Shown here one piece after another: positions 1 to 5,678 of a DNA stretch of 11,864 bases (its first letter is position 1; each line of letters opens with the position of its first letter). Position numbers and translations under genes: made by a program. Source of the DNA: Methanomassiliicoccaceae archaeon (lineage in GTDB: Archaea > Thermoplasmatota > Thermoplasmata > Methanomassiliicoccales > Methanomethylophilaceae). Below the pieces are notes generated by a model that was not told the origin of the DNA, searched no databases, and saw only the letters and a program-made list of their open reading frames with translations. The stretch is from assembly GCA_031260545.1 (NCBI GenBank), contig JAIRJQ010000130.1:1-11864 (forward strand), in the 5' to 3' direction.

Positions 1-2556
1 CTTGTTGATGTATGCTGCGTTGTTTACTTCATACAGATAGTATACTCCGGGCACGAAGCCGTCCTCGGTGCTGAAGAAGAAGCTTACGACGCCGTTCACG
101 GTGGATGCCGTGTACTGGACGCTGCTGTCTGTTGCGCTCTCGAGGATGAAGTCGAATACGGTCGCGTCATCTATTTTCTTGCCGTCGGCATTGTAGACAA
201 CTTTCGGTATCTCGAAGCCACCTCTGGAGATCAGTTCGTTGTAGAACACTATATCGGATCCGTCAACTAACTTGAAGACTATTGAGCAACCATCCATCGC
301 CGCTACTATCTCAATGAATTCGCCGTGAACGAGTTTGTACATGTCGCGCTGTGCAGGGGTCATCGCTTCATAGATGAAGTAGTGGCCCATCTGGAAACCG
401 TCCTCGACATCGAAGAGTCCGAAGTCTACGAAGCCGTTGAGCGTGTATCCTGTTGCGATAACTTCGCCGCCCGCACTCTTAAGACCATCTCTCATTTCGA
501 ACTTAACGCCGTCCTGTATCGTCCGTGTTTTGCCGGATGCGTCGGTCACTATTTTCTGCAGTACGAGTCTGCCTATCCCGCATTTAGATTCGTTTATGAT
601 CTCTACTTCGTATGTCGTGTCGGTCTTGATGTTCACCATAGCGAACGATCCTGACTGTGTTACGCCGTCCAATATGTAGGTGACTTTCCATCCGGTCTCT
701 TCTTCCTGTATCATGTAGATACCGAGTATGACCTCCAGTGTGAGGGTTCCGTTCATCGGGACCTCGAACAGGTCACCGAATGTGCCGAAGTTCGGACCGT
801 AGATCCTTACCGTGAATGTCGCGTCATCCGACAGACCCATTAATATTATGTCCTCGGGGCTCACGAACTTGCTTATGATCAGCGTGCCTCTGAGGAGGTC
901 GTTGTAGAATGTTCCGTTGGAGTCGTCCGCGAACTCGAATGTTATCGTGTTACCGTATATCGTTGCTATCACAGTTATGAAGGAGGTCGGGGTGACATAG
1001 ATCAATTTCTGTGCATCTGTGAGTTCTTCGTAGATGTAGTATGTGCCTGCCTTGAAGCCGTCCTTGGTGCTGAACGAGAATATCGCGAGACCGTCAACTG
1101 TATCGGCTCTTGCGACCTCTGTGCCGAACTCGTCATACATGACGAATGTGAACACCTCATCTCCCATTGTGTATTCTTCTGTGCATTCCTCTATCATCTT
1201 GGTGATGCAGAGTTCGCCATAGGCGTACACTTCGTTAACATATACGAAACCGTCGTTTGTTGAGAAGAATATCTCTCCGCCGTAGAATCCTGCGGATATC
1301 TCAAGCCCGTCGGTCCTGTCGAAGCAGACCAATTTCTGTGCGTTGGTTAATACTTCGTAGATGTAGTATGTGCCTTCCTTGAAACCGTCAGCGGTGCTGA
1401 ATGCGAAGCTTGCTATGCCGTCGAGTGTGCTCGCCTCTGCGACAACGTTACCGTCAGCGTCCTCCATGACGAATTTGTATACGGCTGTTATTGTCATAGC
1501 GTTGTCTTGGGCATCCACTAATCTCTTGACGAGATCGAATCCGCCTTCGAAGACCTGTTCGTTCACGAACACCAGGTCGGCAGAGAATGTGAATACTATC
1601 TCATCGCCGACCACTGTTGCATCGACCGTGATCGTTTTGTCCTGCGCTGTATATCCTGCTTTGGCTTCCTCAGTGAGTGTGTATGTTCCCTCTTTGAAAC
1701 CGCCCTTGGTGCTGAATACGAAGCTTGCTATGCCGTCTACCGTGTCTGCCTCTGCGACAACGTTACCGGCGGCGTCCTTCAGGACGAATGTGAATATGTC
1801 CGCGGCATCTACCACATCGCCGTTGGGATCTTTCACTACTTTGGTGACATCGAATCCGCCCTCAGCGATCAGTTCGTTGACGTATTTCGGGAGAGCAACG
1901 AAGAGGAAATTTATCGCGTCATTGCTGATCTTTGCAACGATCCTTAAGTTTCCTGTCTTGTCGATGTATGCTGCGTTAGCATCTTCGTACAGGTTGTATA
2001 TTCCGGGCACGAAGCCGTAGTTAACATCTGACTCGGAACCTGAAGCGGCGGTGCTGAATTTGAATGTTACAAAACCGTTCTCGGTGGATGCCGTGTACTT
2101 GACGCTGCTGTCTGCTGCGTTCTCGAAGAAGAAGCTGAATACTGTCGCATCATCTATGATGACGCCGTTAGCGTCGTAGACAACTACCGGTATGCTGAAA
2201 CTGCCCTCGAAGACCTCGTCTTCCTCAATAACTTCGTTGTAGAACACGAGCCCTATACTTTCTACGGATTCGATAGTGTATTCGGTGCCATCGAACACGG
2301 CCACGACGAATATGAATCCTTCAGGGTTCTCGGCGCCGAACTTGTAGAGCGCATTGGACGATTCCTCGCAGACCTTGAATATCTTGTCGTTCTCAAGGTC
2401 TTCCGCCTTGATCGTGAATTTCGCTATGCCGTCCGCATCCGTCTGAGCACTGTCGATGAGTTTACCGTCCTCGTCATATACTGCAAAGAAGAATGATTCT
2501 GTGCTTGCAAAGTCGGTGCTGCCGTTCACGTATTTCTGTACTTCGAACGCGGCGTC
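1..2556 (-). repeat. Eight tandem prealbumin-like domain repeats inside the adhesin gene
   Basis: Unit starts are spaced about 315-360 bases apart, and long stretches of DNA are shared. For example 1393-1481 and 1708-1796 match almost continuously at an offset of exactly 315 bases (105 residues). The first bases of the window (1 to about 180) match 1957 to about 2160, where the older copy carries roughly nine extra residues (near residues 312-322). Domains 3, 4 and 5 (residues 375-694) are the most alike. Domain 6 (698-797) is the most diverged. The DNA-level similarity suggests recent duplication or gene conversion within the gene. Confidence 0.85.
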
Positions 2557-2982
2557 CGACAGTTCGTCGTTGTCTAATAAGTTCCTTATCTGCACGGATG
2601 TGGTCTCGTCTTTCTCGATCGTTACCGTGACGAGACTGTTCACAGCCTTCAGTGGAGATCCGTTCACGAAATAGGTCGGGGTGTATTCGGATGTTACCTC
2701 TTTTATCTGGTATGTTCCGATCGGCAGTTCGCTTTGAACCAGAGTACCCGCTGTGATCGGTATTGTTTTTGTTATCGGACCTGTCACTAGAACTTCGGAT
2801 TCATAACCGCCGCCGTATGTACCGCCGTCGAATTCGCTAAGTCCTTTGCTGAGCTCAAGGAAACCAGATTCATCATCTGCAATAAATGGATCCTTTTCGT
2901 CCAGCATAATATTGGCCATCGGTACTATCGCAATTGCTAAAATAACTGCTATAGCGAGGGCAATAATTATCGTTTTTTTCAT
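1..2982 (-). CDS. Giant secreted adhesin-like protein with SpaA/CnaB-like repeats (C-terminus off the left edge)
   Basis: Read on the minus strand, the frame is open from an ATG at 2982 to the window edge (994 codons, no stop), so the protein is partial. Residues 1-24 form a lysine-start hydrophobic segment (MKKTIIIALAIAVILAIAIV), a signal peptide or N-terminal anchor. Residues 60-135 look like a reduced prealbumin-like domain. Eight domains of about 105-120 residues follow, starting near 143, 258, 375, 480, 589, 698, 804 and 921. Each has an early strand with Lys, a middle GTYxxYE strand with Glu, and a last strand ending FYNE or FVNE. That is the Lys-Glu-Asn arrangement of CnaB/SpaA domains, which in known families form internal isopeptide bonds. 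Probably an extracellular stalk for attachment. The ligand and the C-terminal anchor cannot be seen. A TATA-like box and a GAAGGT ribosome-binding motif precede the ATG. Confidence 0.92.
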   Translation of the reverse strand, partial: MKKTIIIALAIAVILAIAIVPMANIMLDEKDPFIADDESGFLELSKGLSEFDGGTYGGGYESEVLVTGPITKTIPITAGTLVQSELPIGTYQIKEVTSEYTPTYFVNGSPLKAVNSLVTVTIEKDETTSVQIRNLLDNDELSDAAFEVQKYVNGSTDFASTESFFFAVYDEDGKLIDSAQTDADGIAKFTIKAEDLENDKIFKVCEESSNALYKFGAENPEGFIFVVAVFDGTEYTIESVESIGLVFYNEVIEEDEVFEGSFSIPVVVYDANGVIIDDATVFSFFFENAADSSVKYTASTENGFVTFKFSTAASGSESDVNYGFVPGIYNLYEDANAAYIDKTGNLRIVAKISNDAINFLFVALPKYVNELIAEGGFDVTKVVKDPNGDVVDAADIFTFVLKDAAGNVVAEADTVDGIASFVFSTKGGFKEGTYTLTEEAKAGYTAQDKTITVDATVVGDEIVFTFSADLVFVNEQVFEGGFDLVKRLVDAQDNAMTITAVYKFVMEDADGNVVAEASTLDGIASFAFSTADGFKEGTYYIYEVLTNAQKLVCFDRTDGLEISAGFYGGEIFFSTNDGFVYVNEVYAYGELCITKMIEECTEEYTMGDEVFTFVMYDEFGTEVARADTVDGLAIFSFSTKDGFKAGTYYIYEELTDAQKLIYVTPTSFITVIATIYGNTITFEFADDSNGTFYNDLLRGTLIISKFVSPEDIILMGLSDDATFTVRIYGPNFGTFGDLFEVPMNGTLTLEVILGIYMIQEEETGWKVTYILDGVTQSGSFAMVNIKTDTTYEVEIINESKCGIGRLVLQKIVTDASGKTRTIQDGVKFEMRDGLKSAGGEVIATGYTLNGFVDFGLFDVEDGFQMGHYFIYEAMTPAQRDMYKLVHGEFIEIVAAMDGCSIVFKLVDGSDIVFYNELISRGGFEIPKVVYNADGKKIDDATVFDFILESATDSSVQYTASTVNGVVSFFFSTEDGFVPGVYYLYEVNNAAYINK

Positions 2983-3010
2983 TTTCTTACCTTCTTTCTT
3001 TTTCAAGGTT

Positions 3011-3022
3011 CTTTAAATATTT
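3011..3022 (-). promoter_or_regulatory. TATA-like box of the adhesin gene
   Basis: Read on the minus strand the segment is ATATTTAAAG, centred about 34 bases upstream of the ATG at 2982. An archaeal TATA box places transcription start about 25 bases downstream, giving a very short leader. The purine-rich GAAGGTAAG just before the ATG could serve as ribosome binding site if transcription starts slightly earlier. Confidence 0.5.
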
Positions 3023-3032
3023 TGACGGGAGA

Positions 3033-3071
3033 ATCATTTTTGCATGCGCATGCGAGCGCGAGCAAAATGAT
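3033..3071. promoter_or_regulatory. Inverted repeat directly upstream of the adhesin TATA box (candidate operator)
   Basis: Left arm ATCATTTTTGC (3033-3043) and right arm GCAAAATGAT (3062-3071) are complementary over ten bases with one extra T. The interior contains the perfect palindrome GCATGCGCATGC (3042-3053). The element lies immediately upstream of the adhesin TATA box, where archaeal activators and some repressors bind. No regulator gene is adjacent. Confidence 0.4.
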
Positions 3072-3242
3072 GATCTTTAGTAGACCAAAAAAAAGAACTT
3101 TGTAAGCCCTCTTTCTTCCACCATGTCGCCCCGTTTAGGTAACATATCAGGCATTAATAAAGAAGGAAGTTACCAAATACTAACCAGATTTATTTTAAAT
3201 ATTAGATTGAAAAAATAGACTCCAACTTATATCTATCTATTG

Positions 3243-3277
3243 GTCGAAAAAGACGCCCTTTAAGCTTCATTTTCGAC
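3243..3277. repeat. Perfect 8-base inverted repeat (hairpin)
   Basis: GTCGAAAA (3243-3250) and TTTTCGAC (3270-3277) are perfectly complementary with a 19-base loop. It lies in the AT-rich part of the intergenic region. No T-tract follows on either strand, so it is not an obvious terminator. It may be a protein site or part of a transcript. Confidence 0.4.
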
Positions 3278-3337
3278 TGTCTGGATATGATAATCGGCGT
3301 TACCTGATTTAACTATTGTTTATCTCGGATGAACTTA

Positions 3338-3470
3338 CGAAATGTTACGTATCCGGCCGTATACCTTTGCTCCTGCCCGGCGGACCGCGAGACCCTTCGT
3401 GAATGCCACTTCCCTCTCTGCACTTTACGGGAACAGGGGTCGGACGGCGGCGTGAGTGCCGTAACATTCG
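3338..3470. ncRNA. GC-rich island closed by a long-range inverted repeat (speculative RNA)
   Basis: CGAAATGTTACG (3338-3349) and CGTAACATTCG (3460-3470) pair over eleven bases with one bulge and enclose about 110 GC-rich bases inside an AT-rich neighbourhood. Smaller hairpins sit inside, such as GACCC (3390s) with GGGTC (near 3440), and TGCCG/CGGCA overlaps the right arm (3457-3473). A TATA-like ATTTAACTA at 3307-3315 would place a plus-strand start almost exactly on the left arm. No SRP RNA, RNase P RNA or tRNA signature is visible and the strand is unknown. Confidence 0.25.
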
Positions 3471-3765
3471 GCATACAACCGTAATGCGGACGTGTACCGT
3501 TCATCATAGGTCGTTAACAGCAGGTCATGCTTGAGTTTGCGGTATGCAATTGATGAATAATGATGCTATCTGCCGTATAATAGATGCACTGCAGCGGTGC
3601 GGACAACATGGCGATCTGTCGGGAACGGCTCGTGGATTTACAAGATCGGCACGGCAATTTTTCAGATCGGCCGCGGATGTCCGGCTGGATACGTGCGCGA
3701 CCGTGAGTATTCGTTCTCGTATGAAAATGGCCGCCGATATGGGGAAATTCAAAGGTCACGGCGAT

Positions 3766-3780
3766 GATAAATGTTTTATC
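3766..3780 (+). promoter_or_regulatory. Palindromic TATA-like box of pdaD
   Basis: GATAAATGTTTTATC is a perfect inverted repeat (GATAAA and TTTATC around TGT). Its centre lies about 29 bases before the ATG at 3802, the spacing expected for a leaderless or nearly leaderless archaeal transcript. This supports the chosen start. Confidence 0.45.
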
Positions 3781-3801
3781 CCTAATTGCATTGGCAACGG
3801 T

Positions 3802-4275
3802 ATGTATCTGGTGCCCTCAGCGTTCTTTGTTGCGTCAGCGTCCGCGGTCAGCAGTATCTCCGAATTGAACGCGTTCGACAAAGCATTGATAAAAATGGGA
3901 ATAGGCGAACAGAATCTCGTCGCCGTCTCGTCCGTGATACCGGAAGGGGCAGCGGAGATCCCGGCAGCCGTGATCCCAATGGGTGCGGTGACGCACTGCG
4001 TGCTTGCGCAGATACGCGGGTCCGAAGGCGAGAGGATATCTGCGGGAATAGCGTATGCTTTCAGAAAGGACGGGAAGGGAGGATACGTCGCCGAAGGCCG
4101 CTCACACGGCCCGAAGACACTGCTGCTCGATTCTCTGAACAAGAAGATGGAGGAGATCGCCGCATGCAGGAACGTCGGATTGCGGGAAATAAGATACAAT
4201 GCGGAGGAGCTCTCCGTTCCCCCCGGGCATTACGGGGCGTGCGTCGCAGCGCTTGTGTTCACAGGGTACGAGTGA
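3802..4275 (+). CDS. pdaD: Pyruvoyl-dependent arginine decarboxylase
   Basis: This 157-residue protein converts arginine to agmatine and CO2, the first step of archaeal polyamine synthesis. Agmatine is also used by TiaS to modify the wobble base of tRNA-Ile2. It begins MYLVPSAFF, matching the family's N-terminal MxxVPxxxFF strand, which is why 3802 is preferred over upstream in-frame ATGs back to 3544. The segment NLVAVSSVIPEGA contains the Ser-Ser pair at which the proenzyme self-cleaves to make the pyruvoyl cofactor, here near residues 47-48. GGYVAEGRSHG and the C-terminal GACVAALVFTG are also family-typical. Length agrees with the family (about 155-165 residues). The next gene starts one base after the stop, so the two are probably cotranscribed. 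Confidence 0.93.
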   Translation: MYLVPSAFFVASASAVSSISELNAFDKALIKMGIGEQNLVAVSSVIPEGAAEIPAAVIPMGAVTHCVLAQIRGSEGERISAGIAYAFRKDGKGGYVAEGRSHGPKTLLLDSLNKKMEEIAACRNVGLREIRYNAEELSVPPGHYGACVAALVFTGYE

Positions 4276-4276
4276 T

Positions 4277-4708
4277 ATGTACGGCCTTGTTCTTTGTACG
4301 TCATGCAAAAGGAAGCGCATCACGGATCTGAAATGCGAGACGTCCGCATGCCCGTACTGCGACCGTGTCAGCAAGACCTGCGAACTTACCGTCCTGTTCA
4401 GCGACAGAAGTCAAAGTGTTGTCAGGAATGCATTGAACAGCGCGGAATCATCAAAATACCCGGAACCTCGGAAGAAAAGCGGCACCGATCACGATCCGGT
4501 CAGCACACTGATCTTCAGATACGAACATACCTCCGGGACCTTCGAAAAACTGGTTGTCCTTGCGGATGGTCTGACGGGCATGAAAGGAACTTTTTCCAAG
4601 AATGACGTGAACGAGATATTCCCCGGCGAAGGCGAACATCTAATAGAACAAATGATCTCCGCCGATATCATCATCGAGATACGCAACGGAACATACAAAG
4701 CTCTGTGA
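4277..4708 (+). CDS. Small archaeal zinc-ribbon protein (DUF5817/DUF1922-like) with a helical C-terminal region
   Basis: 143 residues. The start MYGLVLCTSC, one base after the pdaD stop, gives an N-terminus like the short archaeal zinc-ribbon families that begin MYxxxxCxxC. Likely metal ligands are C7, C10, C25 and C28, with C20 and C35 nearby. After the ribbon comes a short basic segment with a run like RSQSVVRNALNSAE, similar to the helix that follows the ribbon in those families. Residues 60-75 are a hydrophilic linker, and residues 78-143 (FSKNDVNEIFPGEGEHLIEQ and after) look like a winged-helix-type fold. The protein may bind nucleic acid, but no function is known to me. Tight spacing implies coexpression with pdaD. 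An alternative start at 4199 overlaps pdaD and lacks family similarity. Confidence 0.8.
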   Translation: MYGLVLCTSCKRKRITDLKCETSACPYCDRVSKTCELTVLFSDRSQSVVRNALNSAESSKYPEPRKKSGTDHDPVSTLIFRYEHTSGTFEKLVVLADGLTGMKGTFSKNDVNEIFPGEGEHLIEQMISADIIIEIRNGTYKAL

Positions 4709-4736
4709 CCGACGCCGCACGCGGATGATCGGACTG

Positions 4737-4763
4737 TCACTCAGGGATCTCCCGAGCGGTACC
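4737..4763. repeat. 27-base hairpin repeat, copy 1
   Basis: This copy reads from TCACTCAGGG to CGAGCGGTACC and matches copy 2 (4833-4859) at 25 of 27 positions. It folds as CTC-A-GGG, loop ATCT, CCC-GAG. It begins 28 bases after the zinc-ribbon gene stops and is followed by TCTTGTTT, so it may help end the pdaD transcript. Confidence 0.6.
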
Positions 4764-4796
4764 TCTTGTTTCACCGTAAAAGATCTCATTATAGCC

Positions 4797-4853
4797 AAAA
4801 AAAGACCGCATTATCGGGGAGTCACTCGGAGTTCACTCGGGGATCTCCCGAGT
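4797..4853 (-). terminator. Probable terminator of the minus-strand membrane-protein gene
   Basis: For transcription leaving the gene that stops at 4907, the hairpin 4853-4835 is followed by a run of seven T (plus-strand A7 at 4797-4803). Archaeal termination depends mainly on the T-tract, so the 31-base gap between stem and tract is acceptable. Confidence 0.5.
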
Positions 4854-4859
4854 GGTACC
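4833..4859. repeat. 27-base hairpin repeat, copy 2
   Basis: A second copy 96 bases from the first, with a better stem: ACTCGGG (4835-4841), loop GATCT, CCCGAGT (4847-4853). A half copy, TCACTCGG, sits just before it at 4822-4829. Both differences from copy 1 fall in or beside the stem, and they improve pairing here. Confidence 0.6.
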
Positions 4860-4906
4860 CGTTGCCATCGTCATCCGGACGGCGTTGGAAGCATGTTTAC
4901 GAAGGA

Positions 4907-5638
4907 TCAGCGCGGAATATCCTTCCTGCTTTTTCCCTCTTCCCTGAGCACATCGCGTATGACGTTCGGTAGTTTTCGATAAACGATGTGATAGAAGTAC
5001 CCGAATGCTACCAAGAACGAAAGTACGAGGAATGCGTACATCATCATCTCCGAATGGCCTGCCCATATCTGAGAGATCAGAAGCTGATACGCAACACCGA
5101 TGATCAGCGCCTGGAACAGGAACTCGAACGGCCTTCTTCTTGCTATCCCTTCGCCTATGGTCATTCCCGTTGCCGAATGCAGTATCACCGTCTGTATCGC
5201 TATGAACCCGAATAATATCCACATCGTTATGTCCGTGCCCTCCGTGCCCAGAAGCTCGATCGCCCATGATGACGCATAGAACACAAATCCGAAGGCGAAT
5301 GCGCATCCTACTCCCACGCCTAATCCGAAACCGTAGAACACCGTGTCCGATTTCCCGTGGAATCTTTTTAAATTCAGGATGACCAGCTTCACAAGTTCGA
5401 AAACAAGCGCGAACAGGACCGCTATTACTATGGATGCCCATGACTTCTGAAAGAACGTATACCCTACGAAGACGGCGGTACCTGCGATCAGACCTAACGT
5501 GAATAATTTGAAGAACGCGGGGTCGCTGAAGAACGGCTGTTCTACGGCAGGATATGTGTATTTTCGGAGCACGATGTATATCAGCCCCAGCGCTGCGCCG
5601 AATCCGATGATCGCAGCGAATATCATGTTCGATTCCAT
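4907..5638 (-). CDS. Seven-helix membrane protein, possibly related to PrsW/CPBP intramembrane proteases
   Basis: 243 residues with about seven hydrophobic spans (near 5-25, 43-61, 67-90, 98-126, 138-160, 172-190 and 198-218) and a basic C-terminal tail from residue 221. Three features recall PrsW/CPBP-type proteins: an E-x-x-K in a helix (E81, K84), a glycine-rich helix (GFGLGVGVGCAFAFGF, 103-118) and a helix with HSATG (H154). The second acidic pair and the Glu after the glycine-rich helix of PrsW are not seen, so activity is doubtful and the assignment is inference. It lies 40 bases downstream of the PAPS-reductase-family gene. A TATA-like ATTATTAAC about 27 bases before the ATG suggests its own leaderless transcript. 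It could also be a YhfC-like or other archaeal polytopic protein. Confidence 0.75.
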   Translation of the reverse strand: MESNMIFAAIIGFGAALGLIYIVLRKYTYPAVEQPFFSDPAFFKLFTLGLIAGTAVFVGYTFFQKSWASIVIAVLFALVFELVKLVILNLKRFHGKSDTVFYGFGLGVGVGCAFAFGFVFYASSWAIELLGTEGTDITMWILFGFIAIQTVILHSATGMTIGEGIARRRPFEFLFQALIIGVAYQLLISQIWAGHSEMMMYAFLVLSFLVAFGYFYHIVYRKLPNVIRDVLREEGKSRKDIPR

Positions 5639-5678
5639 GCCGGAGGTTAAGCGGGGACCGTTAATAATGGTTTCCCGG

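Larger units (their letters stand above)
2983..3801. other. 819-base intergenic region without a convincing gene
   Basis: This divergent space separates the adhesin (-) from pdaD (+). The part near 3150-3330 is AT-rich and the part near 3340-3540 is GC-rich. Short open frames exist on both strands (for example minus 3313-3507 and 3514-3759), but they show no recognisable domain and no good ribosome binding site. The frame in phase with pdaD stays open from 3544, but its translation before 3802 does not resemble the family. Contents that can be supported are the adhesin promoter, hairpins at 3243-3277 and 3338-3470, and the pdaD promoter. Confidence 0.6.

Noticed and set aside
1370..2020. Long plus-strand open frame (216 codons) inside the adhesin
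   Set aside because: It is antisense to a clearly coding repeat protein. It is Ser/Ala/Thr-rich only because it mirrors the repeat codons, and has no ribosome binding site or domain.
3139..3174. GGTAAC ... GTTACC inverted repeat
   Set aside because: The six-base arms with a 24-base gap are within chance expectation for this length.
3300..3540. SRP RNA, RNase P RNA or tRNA in the GC-rich intergenic island
   Set aside because: None of their conserved core motifs, nor a T-loop GTTCRANNC with a matching stem, was found on either strand.
3544..3801. N-terminal extension of pdaD
   Set aside because: The extra 86 codons do not resemble the family, and the palindromic TATA-like box at 3766-3780 supports the start at 3802.
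4725..4982. Plus-strand open frame of 85 codons over the hairpin repeats
   Set aside because: Its repeated residues come from the two 27-base DNA repeats; it has no ribosome binding site and overlaps the end of the membrane-protein gene.
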